From the NCBI GenBank assembly GCA_034430415.1, contig DAOUEN010000105.1, positions 1 to 47,497 of the forward strand: a stretch of DNA of 47,497 nucleotides, written 5' to 3'. The notes below the pieces were generated by a model, which ran no database searches, was not told the origin of the DNA, and worked only from the letters and a program-made list of their open reading frames with translations. Source of the DNA: JADFUZ01 sp034430415 (lineage in GTDB: Bacteria; Chloroflexota; Dehalococcoidia; GIF9; AB-539-J10). The position numbers and the translations under genes were made by a program. Positions 41,090 through 47,497 of this stretch are shown one piece after another; the first letter of the stretch is position 1, and each line of letters opens with the position of its first letter.

Positions 41090-41118
41090 ATTAAATTCCT
41101 ACCGCTCTATTTTGTCAA
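41090..41118 (-). promoter_or_regulatory. Promoter for mraZ-rsmH-ftsA-ftsZ
   Basis: On the minus strand a perfect TTGACA and TTTAAT (five of six) are separated by 17 bp. The predicted start is near 41083, inside the first TGGGG repeat. Confidence 0.65.
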
Positions 41119-41174
41119 GTCCTTTTGAACCTTTTTGCCCGTTTTCAGTCGTTTTTCCCTTTTCACATTCCCTA

Positions 41175-41183
41175 TGGTAGAAT
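41175..41183 (+). promoter_or_regulatory. Extended -10 promoter for trmD-rplS-priA
   Basis: TGGTAGAAT, an extended -10, lies 34 nt before the trmD ATG and diverges from the mraZ promoter. The -35 region is weak. Confidence 0.4.
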
Positions 41184-41217
41184 TGATAGCTTCAAGAACA
41201 CCCTTTCACCTAGGCAA

Positions 41218-41958
41218 ATGCGGATTGACGTGCTGTGTCTCTTTCCTGAGATGTTTGCTTCTCCTCTGAAGCAAGCTACTATCAAGCGTGCCGAGGAGAA
41301 GGGATTGGCTCATGTTGCGGTCCACAATATTCGTGACTTCACCCACGATAAACACCGCACGGTAGATGACTATCCGTACAGCGGTGGGCCCGGAATGGTA
41401 CTCAAGCCTGAGCCCATCTTTGAGGCGGTGGAGAAGACAAGACAGGGGTCTGTGACCGATGGAGTCCCTGTTGTCTTGCTTTCGCCGCAGGGCAGGCCTT
41501 TCACTCAACCACTTGCTCGAGGACTGTCTGGCTGCTCCGGTCTTATGTTGATCTGTGGTCGTTACGAAGGTGTGGATGAGAGGGTGCGCGAGCACCTGGT
41601 GACTGACGAAATCAGCATCGGGGACTACGTGCTCAGCGGGGGGGAACTGGCGGCTATGGTTGTGATAGACGCTGTTGTGAGGCTCATACCGGGAGTGTTG
41701 GGGTCCCCAGCGTCAGCGGACAGTGATTCCTATCACGACGGTCTTCTGGAATACCCTCAGTATACAAGGCCCGAAGTGTATCGAGACTGGCCAGTACCCT
41801 CGGTACTGCTTTCAGGGAATCACAGCGAGATCGCTCAGTGGCAGCGCCGTCAGGCTATTTGGCGAACCGCGGAACGACGGCCCGACCTTATTGAAAAGGC
41901 GGATCTTTCAGACGGAGAGAGACGATGGATATCAGAGAACTTGTCGAGCCCAAGGTAA
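41218..41958 (+). CDS. trmD: tRNA (guanine-N1-)-methyltransferase TrmD
   Basis: 246 residues. It contains the trefoil-knot SPOUT motifs LICGRYEGVDERV and DEISIGDYVLSGGELAAMVVIDAVVRLIPGVLG, plus DDYPYSGGPGMVLKPEP and DGLLEYPQYTRP. It methylates G37 of tRNAs, preventing frameshifting. The ATG at 41218 begins the conserved MRIDVLCLFPEMF; the frame is open upstream through the promoter, so the longer version is rejected. Its 3' end overlaps rplS by 34 bp. Confidence 0.96.
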   Translation: MRIDVLCLFPEMFASPLKQATIKRAEEKGLAHVAVHNIRDFTHDKHRTVDDYPYSGGPGMVLKPEPIFEAVEKTRQGSVTDGVPVVLLSPQGRPFTQPLARGLSGCSGLMLICGRYEGVDERVREHLVTDEISIGDYVLSGGELAAMVVIDAVVRLIPGVLGSPASADSDSYHDGLLEYPQYTRPEVYRDWPVPSVLLSGNHSEIAQWQRRQAIWRTAERRPDLIEKADLSDGERRWISENLSSPR

Positions 41959-42302
41959 ATCCCAGTATCCCTCAGATCACCCCTGGAGACACAGCCAGGG
42001 TGAGCCTAAGGACAGTTGAGGGGGACAAGGAGCGTTTGCAGCATTTCCAGGGAATGGTGATCAGAACCAGAAAGGGCGTCGATGGTGGGAGTTTCACTGT
42101 AAGACGGGTAGTCTATGATGTTGGTGTGGAGCGCACCTTTCCTTTCCAGTCTCCGTTCATTCAGGGAGTAGAGGTGCTGCGGCACGGCAAGGCGCGGAGA
42201 GCCAAGCTCTACTATATGCGCCAGCTCAGCGCCAAGCGCGCCCGACTCAGGGAGAGGCGAAGGAAAGTAGCCGAGCAGACCATATCCAGCGAAGAAGAGT
42301 AG
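41925..42302 (+). CDS. rplS: 50S ribosomal protein L19
   Basis: 125 residues. ITPGDTARVSLRTVEGDKERLQHFQG, FTVRRVVYDVGVERTFPFQSPFI and the basic RRAKLYYMRQLSAKRARLRERR end are typical L19 blocks. L19 sits at the 30S-50S interface. The start is fixed by the conserved N-terminus and a GGAGAGAGACG site that lies within trmD, creating a 34-bp out-of-frame overlap. The glutamate-rich tail is slightly longer than in E. coli. Linked to trmD as in many bacteria. Confidence 0.96.
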   Translation: MDIRELVEPKVNPSIPQITPGDTARVSLRTVEGDKERLQHFQGMVIRTRKGVDGGSFTVRRVVYDVGVERTFPFQSPFIQGVEVLRHGKARRAKLYYMRQLSAKRARLRERRRKVAEQTISSEEE

Positions 42303-42322
42303 CAGCGCCGCAGGCATGCTAC

Positions 42323-44743
42323 ATGAGATATGCTGAGATAGCGGTAAACTCGCCTGGGAGCCGTTCTACCTTCTGTTACGCTATCCCATCAAAGCTAGAA
42401 ATCGGTGTTGGGCACGCGGTATGGGTTCCATTCGGCAGCAGAGTCATCCAGGGCATTGTCGTAGAGACATCTGATGAGCCCTCGGTTGAGGCGCCCAGGG
42501 AAGTACTCGGGTCTATTGCTGGACATCCTCTGCTCTCCCCTGCGCAGATGCGACTTGCCCTCTGGATAAGCAAGCGCTATCTCTCTCCTCTCTTTGACGC
42601 CGTGGCCTTGATGTTGCCTCCGGGATTTGAGCGCAAGCTCATTACCTATTTCCAACGAGTAGTGTTAGAAGGGGATTTGCCATCACTTACGCTAGAGCAA
42701 ACGCATCTCCTCCACCTCATCGATGGTAAAGGAAAGACGCGCTTGAGGGAACTGGAGAGAAGGCTTGGCACAAAGAAAGCCAGGCGAATAGCAGACCAGT
42801 TGCTTCGTTACGGTCTCATAGCGAAAAGCGAAGAATTGGAGGAGCCTAAGGTAAGACCGAAGACCGTTCCCTACGTGAGACTGGTAGGCAGCAAGGACGA
42901 AGCGCAGAACGAAGTGATGCGGTTGGAGGGGTCGAGGGCTCGCAGACAGGCAGAGGTGTTGCGTTTTCTGAGCCATCAGAGCCAGCCCGTACCTGTCAAT
43001 GAAGTCAGGAGGTATCTCAACTGTTCTCTTGCGGTGATCACAGCGCTGGCAGAGCGCCGTCTGATTTCGGTGGAGCAGGTTCGGGTCAGGCGGGATCCCT
43101 TGTCTGAACTCAGACTCATTTCTGGTCCAATTCCGGTCCTTTCCTCATCTCAGCGAGCTGCCTGGCAATTGATGGACGATAAGTGGGGTCGAGGTTCGCC
43201 ACCGGTGTTCCTTCTTTTCGGCGTTACTGGCAGTGGCAAGACCGAGATCTACATGCGGGCTCTGGCCAGGGTTGTTGCCTCGGGCAAACGGGGCATCTGC
43301 CTCGTTCCTGAAATCGCTCTTACCTCCCAGACGGTGGAGAGGTTTGCCAGTCGCTTCCCAGGACGCGTAGCCGTGCTGCATAGCGGCCTCTCGCTTGGCG
43401 AACAATTCGATGAGTGGGAGTCGATAGCAGGAGGAGACTGTGATGTGGTCATCGGGCCGAGGGGTGCGCTGTTTGCCCCTCTGCCTGAGCTTGGCCTCAT
43501 CATTATCGATGAGGAGCACGAGTGGACGTACAAACAGGAGGATCAATCACCTCGCTATCATGCCAGGGATGTGGCCGTTGAACTGGCTCGCCTGAGCGGT
43601 GCAGTGGTTATACTGGGCAGTGCAACTCCTGATATTGAGACCTTCCACAAGGCAGGGTCAGAAGAATACCACCTGGCAGAGCTGAAAGAGAGGGTTACTG
43701 CCGGTGGCTATCCATCTCTGCCCGAGGTTCATGTTTTGGATGCCAGGGAAGAGTTGAAAGCAGGAAATGCAAACCTGCTCGGCCGTGCGTTGCTGGCTGC
43801 TATTAAGGAGACTCTGGGTCGAAGCGAACAGATAATCCTGTTTCTCAACCGGCGTGGCACGGCCACGTTTGTTCAGTGCCGCGGTTGCGGCTTCGTCTTT
43901 CGTTGCCCGCGTTGCTCCGTGGCTCTTGCCTACCATTCAGTGGAGCGGAGGCTGACCTGCCACAGGTGTCACTATGCCACTCCAGTCCCTGAGTCGTGCC
44001 CTGCCTGTTCGGGCCGGCGCCTCAAATTCCTGGGCATCGGTACACAGAGAGTGGAGGAAGAAGTGAGGCGTTTCTTTCCGCAGGCGAGGCTGCTGCGATG
44101 GGATAGTGACGTGACCGGCAAGAGGCATGCTCATGAGCGGTTGCTGGCTGATTTCCGCGACCGCAAGGCAGACATACTCATCGGAACTCAAATGATAGCC
44201 AAGGGACTGGATGTTCCCCGGGTGACGCTGGCAGGGATAGTCAATGCGGATACGGGTCTCAACTTCCCGGACTTCCGCGCTGGTGAACGCACCTTCCAAC
44301 TTCTATGTCAGGTGGCTGGCAGGGCCGGGCGTGGACTGAAAGGTGGGGCAGTATTCATCCAGACATACTGTCCTGAGCACTATGCCGTTCAGGCCGCTGC
44401 CAGACATGACTATGCAGGTTTCTATGCTCAGGAGATAGAATACCGGCGCCGGTATGGCTACCCGCCCTTTGGCCGGTTCATCCGCCTGGTCTACAGTCAC
44501 CCCAACGATGGACTGTGCCGCCGGGAGGCGGAGAGATTGAGCCACGCTATCCTGAAGGAGAAGGAGGATAGAGGCATATCTGGCCTGAGGCTAATCGGGC
44601 CTGCACCTGCTTTTGCTGCCAGGCTTAGAGGCCGATATCGCTGGCAGCTTATTCTCCGGGATGGCGATGCTGCGGAGCTACTGTCGGAGCTCACATTGCC
44701 CCAGGGCTGGATTGTGGATGTTGACCCGGTGGGAGTAACATAG
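42323..44743 (+). CDS. priA: Primosomal protein N' (replication restart helicase PriA)
   Basis: 806 residues. An N-terminal DNA-binding domain (residues 1-110, GHAVWVPFGSRVIQGIV) and winged-helix region are followed by the superfamily 2 helicase core: Walker A FGVTGSGKTEIYM, Walker B IIDEEHEWTYKQEDQSPRYHARD, and GTQMIAKGLDVPRVTLAGI with QVAGRAGRG. Between the helicase lobes are the eight zinc-binding cysteines (CRGCGFVFRCPRCS and CHRCH...CPAC). It reloads the replisome at stalled forks. The start at 42323 lies 20 bp after rplS and has no strong ribosome site. Confidence 0.96.
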   Translation: MRYAEIAVNSPGSRSTFCYAIPSKLEIGVGHAVWVPFGSRVIQGIVVETSDEPSVEAPREVLGSIAGHPLLSPAQMRLALWISKRYLSPLFDAVALMLPPGFERKLITYFQRVVLEGDLPSLTLEQTHLLHLIDGKGKTRLRELERRLGTKKARRIADQLLRYGLIAKSEELEEPKVRPKTVPYVRLVGSKDEAQNEVMRLEGSRARRQAEVLRFLSHQSQPVPVNEVRRYLNCSLAVITALAERRLISVEQVRVRRDPLSELRLISGPIPVLSSSQRAAWQLMDDKWGRGSPPVFLLFGVTGSGKTEIYMRALARVVASGKRGICLVPEIALTSQTVERFASRFPGRVAVLHSGLSLGEQFDEWESIAGGDCDVVIGPRGALFAPLPELGLIIIDEEHEWTYKQEDQSPRYHARDVAVELARLSGAVVILGSATPDIETFHKAGSEEYHLAELKERVTAGGYPSLPEVHVLDAREELKAGNANLLGRALLAAIKETLGRSEQIILFLNRRGTATFVQCRGCGFVFRCPRCSVALAYHSVERRLTCHRCHYATPVPESCPACSGRRLKFLGIGTQRVEEEVRRFFPQARLLRWDSDVTGKRHAHERLLADFRDRKADILIGTQMIAKGLDVPRVTLAGIVNADTGLNFPDFRAGERTFQLLCQVAGRAGRGLKGGAVFIQTYCPEHYAVQAAARHDYAGFYAQEIEYRRRYGYPPFGRFIRLVYSHPNDGLCRREAERLSHAILKEKEDRGISGLRLIGPAPAFAARLRGRYRWQLILRDGDAAELLSELTLPQGWIVDVDPVGVT

Positions 44744-44785
44744 GGCGGCAGGCATGAGACAAAGCTGTGGGGAAGGGGCTAGGAT

Positions 44786-45367
44786 ATGAAAGTACTGGGC
44801 ATCATGGGCAGCCCCAGAAGGCAAAGTAACACCGAGATCCTTCTTGATAGTGCATTGGAAGGCAGCAGGGAGATGGGTGCAGAGGTGGAGAAGCTGGCAG
44901 TGTCGGAACTCAAAGTCCGTCCGTGTCTGGAGATCTACGCCTGTCTCAAGGACGGCAGATGTGCCATCAAGGACGACATGCAGCAGGTCTACGAGAAGCT
45001 GCTGGAGGCTGACCATATAGCCTTCGCCTCGCCCATATTCTTCTATGGCCTCACCAGCCAGGCAAAGGCAATAGTGGACAGATGCCAGGCCCTGTGGGTG
45101 AGAAGGTACGTTCTGGACATGGATGGGGGCGATGGGAGGACGCGGAGAGGGATATTCATCTCGGTTGGCGCCACTCGAGGGGAAAGGCTCTTTGACGGGG
45201 TGGTGCTCACTGTGAAGTACTTCTTTGACGCCGTAGGTGTCAAATACTGTGGAGACTTGCTGGTGAGGGGAGTCGACGGTGAGGCCCACATCAGGGAACA
45301 CGCTACGGCTCTGGAGGATGCCCTCCGTCTCGGGCGACAGCTTGTCTCACCCCACGGCTCGGAGTGA
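44786..45367 (+). CDS. NADPH-dependent FMN reductase / iron-sulfur-flavoprotein-like protein
   Basis: 193 residues of flavodoxin fold. KVLGIMGSPRRQSNTEILL is the FMN phosphate-binding loop, and ADHIAFASPIFFYGLTSQAKAIVDR is the second conserved block of the family. Iron-sulfur flavoproteins carry four closely spaced cysteines before KDDM; here Cys47, Cys53 and Cys59 remain and the fourth position is lost, so a standard 4Fe-4S cluster may be absent. Possible roles are flavin or oxygen reduction. GGAAGGGG lies before the ATG. It precedes a rubrerythrin/rubredoxin group, which supports a redox or oxygen-defence role. Confidence 0.82.
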   Translation: MKVLGIMGSPRRQSNTEILLDSALEGSREMGAEVEKLAVSELKVRPCLEIYACLKDGRCAIKDDMQQVYEKLLEADHIAFASPIFFYGLTSQAKAIVDRCQALWVRRYVLDMDGGDGRTRRGIFISVGATRGERLFDGVVLTVKYFFDAVGVKYCGDLLVRGVDGEAHIREHATALEDALRLGRQLVSPHGSE

Positions 45368-45693
45368 CCTGCAGAACTGCATTGGGGTAGGTTGGCGTCG
45401 CGGTGCTTCAGCACCAGGGTTGAAGAAGTTGATGGGAAAGGACGAATCTGTACGGCTTGACTATTGCTTTTCGGCCGTGGCAGAATTGCATTGATATAGT
45501 CCCTCCTGGAGAAGTCCATCTAGCTCTTGTCTCACCGAGGTGGCAATGGCGGCTCCGGATTGGCGAGCAGGCAGAGCGACCGCATGGCAAGCCTGGATGC
45601 AGGGTCATCATTTTTCGCGTACTAGCGCTTCCTTTCGACTCGGATTTTAGAGTGGAGGTGGTGAGGACAGGATGGGCAATTCATGCACCTTAG
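45368..45693 (+). other. Gene-free stretch upstream of the Fur/PerR remnant
   Basis: About 325 bp after the FMN reductase without a supported gene. An open frame (from 45457) is in the same frame as the Fur/PerR C-terminus, but its sequence shows no recognisable winged-helix domain. The 14-mers at 45371 and 45480 (GCAGAA[C/T]TGCATTG) differ at one base. It probably holds degraded regulator sequence. Confidence 0.4.
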
Positions 45694-45876
45694 AATCACT
45701 ATCACTTCAGGTGCGAGAACTGCGGCCGTGTTTTCGATGTGGATGGGACGATGGACAAAGAGCTTGACGAAAGGGTGGCCCGGGAAACCGGCTTCCAGAT
45801 CTCGCATCACCGGCTTGAGGTTCGCGGGCTGTGTAGGGAATGCCAGCGCGCGGGCAAATCAGAAGGGAGGGCTTGA
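45694..45876 (+). pseudogene. C-terminal remnant of a Fur/PerR-family regulator
   Basis: The frame 45694-45876 encodes NHYHFRCENCGRVFDVDG followed by a segment ending HHRLEVRGLCRECQ. This is the dimerisation and metal-binding half of Fur/PerR proteins, with the HxHF metal ligands and both CxxC pairs of the structural zinc site. Directly before it is an in-frame TAG (45691). Just upstream, CAATTCATGCA looks like a mutated, one-base-deleted version of the usual RFDA codons. No start codon precedes the first CxxC after the stop, and no winged-helix half is recognisable upstream. It ends 3 bp before a rubrerythrin-like gene, the usual partner of PerR regulators. Confidence 0.7.
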
Positions 45877-45879
45877 GAT

Positions 45880-46374
45880 ATGGCAATGTTGTCTGCTGGC
45901 GAACTGATTGAAGTCGCTTTAGGCATTGAGAGAAACGGGGTCGTCTACTACAGCTCGCTTGCCGAGCTGTCCGGGGATCCTTCTTTGAAGGAGGCGTATG
46001 GGGGCTTGGCCGACATGGAGCGCAAGCATATCGATATCTTCCAGCGCCTGCTGGGATCTGTGAGCGGGTATCAACCGACGCGTGCTGGTGAAGGCGACGA
46101 GGAGTATCAGCGTTATCTGGAGGCACTGATTGACTCTGTTGTGTTCACCGATGATAAGGTTGCCCGGAAGATGGCTCGAGATGCCCGCAGCCCTGCTGAA
46201 GCGATTCAGATGGCGCTGGGAGCAGAAAAGGACTCCATCCTGTTCTACTTGGAGATGCGCGACTTTGTTAGTAAGAACGACCGTCCCGTCATCGATTCGG
46301 TGATAAAGGAGGAGAAGTCACATGTGAGGGAGCTTTCCAGGCTCAAGGGACAGTTTGCTAAGAAAGGAGACTGA
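45880..46374 (+). CDS. Rubrerythrin-like ferritin-fold protein (first copy)
   Basis: 164 residues, four-helix-bundle ferritin-like protein. Di-iron ligand patterns are present: ALGIERNGVVYYSSLAE with a glutamate in helix one, ADMERKHIDIFQ (ExxH) in helix two, and ALGAEKDSILFYLEM and KEEKSHVRELSR (ExxH) in helices three and four. It lacks a rubredoxin domain. Such proteins detoxify peroxide or sense oxygen in anaerobes using electrons from rubredoxin. It begins 3 bp after the Fur/PerR remnant stop and is followed 2 bp later by a second rubrerythrin-like gene. Confidence 0.82.
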   Translation: MAMLSAGELIEVALGIERNGVVYYSSLAELSGDPSLKEAYGGLADMERKHIDIFQRLLGSVSGYQPTRAGEGDEEYQRYLEALIDSVVFTDDKVARKMARDARSPAEAIQMALGAEKDSILFYLEMRDFVSKNDRPVIDSVIKEEKSHVRELSRLKGQFAKKGD

Positions 46375-46376
46375 AA

Positions 46377-46904
46377 ATGGAGCAGAAAGAAGCGAAGACA
46401 ATGATGGAGATACTCCAGTCGGCGATTCAAATGGAAATAGACGGCAAGGAGTTCTATCAGCGGGCAAGTCAGCAGAGCAGCACGCCATCAAAGCAGTTGT
46501 TTGAAAGGCTGGCCATTGAGGAGGACGAGCACCGCAGGAAATTCGAGGAGATCTATGAAGCGCTCAAGAAGAGACCGGACTGGCCAGCCGTGGAAGCGCC
46601 TTCTTCCGGCGGGAAACGGCTCAGGAGCATCTTTGCCGAAGCCAGCAAGAAGCTGGGCACCCAGATCAACCCGAGCCAATCTGAACTCGACGCCATCAAG
46701 CAAGCCATGAATATGGAGCTCAAGAGCTACGAGCTCTATCGCTCCCGCGGCCAGCAAGGGGCCTCTCCTCTGGAAAGACAGTTCTACCAGTCCCTTGCCG
46801 CAGAGGAACGGGGACACTACCTCGCGCTGGTCGACTCTTATGAATACCTTACCGACCCGGCCGGATGGTTCACCGTGAAGGAACACTGGACCCTGGAAGG
46901 ATGA
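46377..46904 (+). CDS. Rubrerythrin-like ferritin-fold protein (second copy)
   Basis: 175 residues. Metal ligand motifs QMEIDGKEFYQRAS, IEEDEHRRKFEEI (ExxH), NMELKSYELYRSR and AAEERGHYLALVDSYEYL (ExxH) fit a di-iron ferritin-like bundle, again without a rubredoxin domain. It is related in architecture to the preceding gene but clearly diverged. AAAGGAG precedes the ATG by eight bases. Position between the first copy and a flavin reductase-rubredoxin gene suggests one peroxide/oxygen-reduction operon. Confidence 0.85.
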   Translation: MEQKEAKTMMEILQSAIQMEIDGKEFYQRASQQSSTPSKQLFERLAIEEDEHRRKFEEIYEALKKRPDWPAVEAPSSGGKRLRSIFAEASKKLGTQINPSQSELDAIKQAMNMELKSYELYRSRGQQGASPLERQFYQSLAAEERGHYLALVDSYEYLTDPAGWFTVKEHWTLEG

Positions 46905-46907
46905 CGG

Positions 46908-47497
46908 ATGAACACCAAGGCTCTGCATAAGATAAGTTATGGCTTGTACGTAGTGAGCTCGGTGAACGGAGACAGGATCAACGGGCAGATAGCGAACACT
47001 GTGTTTCAGATAACTTCCGAACCGCCGACTGTCGCCGTCAGCATCAACAAGGGCAACTTGACCCACGAATTCATCAAGGAGAGCAAGGTTTTTGCCGCCT
47101 CGATTCTGGCGCAGAGTACGCCGCTCTCTTTCATCGGTCGCTTCGGCTTCAAGTCGGGCAGAGACATAGACAAGTTCGAGGGCATCAGCTACGAAAGGGG
47201 TGAGACTCAGGCTCCTGTGGTTACCGACAATACCCTGGCTTTCCTTGAGGTCAGGGTGAAGCAAGCCGTGGATGTGGGGAGTCATACGGTCTTCATAGGT
47301 GATCTTGTCGGGGCGGAAGTCCTCAAGGAAGGCGAACCCATGACCTATGCCTACTATCATCTGGTCAAGCGGGGCAGCACTCCGAAGACCGCTCCCACGT
47401 ATCATGAGGAGAAGAAGGAGGTAGCGGCGAAGATGGCGAAATACCGGTGCACTGTCTGCGGCTATATCTACGACCCGGAGTTGGGAGACCCGGATGG
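46908..47497 (+). CDS. Flavin reductase-rubredoxin fusion (high-molecular-weight rubredoxin), 3' truncated
   Basis: 196 codons are visible before the window ends. Residues 1-155 are a flavin reductase-like domain (HKISYGLYVVSSVNGDRING, then LTHEFIKESKVFAASIL and FGFKSGRDIDKF). After a charged linker, YRCTVCGYIYDPELGDPD begins a rubredoxin domain with the first CxxC. This is the layout of high-molecular-weight rubredoxin, which in acetogens passes NADH electrons to a flavodiiron protein or rubrerythrin. The ATG is 3 bp past the stop of the second rubrerythrin-like gene, so it should supply their electrons. The second cysteine pair lies beyond the window. Confidence 0.85.
   Translation, partial: MNTKALHKISYGLYVVSSVNGDRINGQIANTVFQITSEPPTVAVSINKGNLTHEFIKESKVFAASILAQSTPLSFIGRFGFKSGRDIDKFEGISYERGETQAPVVTDNTLAFLEVRVKQAVDVGSHTVFIGDLVGAEVLKEGEPMTYAYYHLVKRGSTPKTAPTYHEEKKEVAAKMAKYRCTVCGYIYDPELGDPD

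Noticed and set aside
45371..45493. Near-identical 14-mers about 109 bp apart that might flank an inserted element
   Set aside because: Only 13 of 14 bases match, there are no terminal inverted repeats or transposase between them, and the distance is too short for a mobile element.
46488..47405. Open frame of 305 codons on the minus strand
   Set aside because: Antisense to the second rubrerythrin-like gene and the rubredoxin fusion, both of which have clear family motifs.
1..47497. CRISPR arrays, tRNA/rRNA genes, insertion sequences or prophage
   Set aside because: No regularly spaced identical repeats, no cloverleaf or rRNA sequence, no transposase, integrase or phage structural gene was found by reading.

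Overview
The window looks like chromosomal DNA of an anaerobic Chloroflexota bacterium of the Dehalococcoidia type. The evidence is a short division cluster (mraZ-rsmH-ftsA-ftsZ) with none of the usual cell-wall genes inside it, a cobalamin-dependent class II ribonucleotide reductase with nrdR, ADP-forming acyl-CoA synthetase subunits, a rubrerythrin/high-molecular-weight-rubredoxin oxygen-defence cassette, and moderate GC content. This assignment is an inference from gene content; no database search was run.

Layout. 1-2.6 kb: the 3' part of an SMC-like ATPase, a DUF523 protein and a PrsW/YhfC-like membrane protease. 2.7-7.3 kb: a possible cytoskeletal neighbourhood with an exported bactofilin-like membrane protein, a divergent tubulin/FtsZ homologue and two coiled-coil proteins, one built from about fourteen 25-residue repeats. 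7.4-11.6 kb: a nitrilase-family amidohydrolase and a complete TRAP transporter. 11.8-12.7 kb: a membrane-protein pseudogene with three in-frame nonsense codons. 12.8-18.7 kb: a DUF4349 lipoprotein, a histone-deacetylase-family enzyme, and the cca-secD-secF operon. 18.8-30.1 kb: central carbon genes comprising two alpha-type and one beta-type subunit of ADP-forming acyl-CoA synthetase, a nitronate monooxygenase, a DtnK/PdxA2-like pair for four-carbon sugar acids, an unknown protein, a COG2509 FAD dehydrogenase and an acyl-CoA dehydrogenase. 30.1-37.2 kb: purine salvage (hpt-ade), a candidate structured non-coding RNA, an unusual GAF/nuclease-fold/HPRT fusion, and nrdJ-nrdR. 37.3-41.1 kb: ftsZ, ftsA, rsmH and mraZ. 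41.2-44.7 kb, divergent: trmD-rplS-priA. 44.8-47.5 kb: an iron-sulfur-flavoprotein-like reductase, a Fur/PerR remnant, two rubrerythrin-like proteins and a truncated flavin reductase-rubredoxin gene.

Regulation is readable in places. There are MraZ-type TGGGN repeats at the division-cluster promoter, an NrdR box over the nrdR -10 element, and several close-to-consensus sigma70-type promoters. Two of these promoters (tubulin-like gene and cca) sit 7-8 nt from the start codon and predict leaderless mRNAs.

The observations most worth following are the tri-domain HPRT fusion, the candidate ~155-nt RNA at 32416-32571, and the bactofilin/tubulin/coiled-coil neighbourhood.
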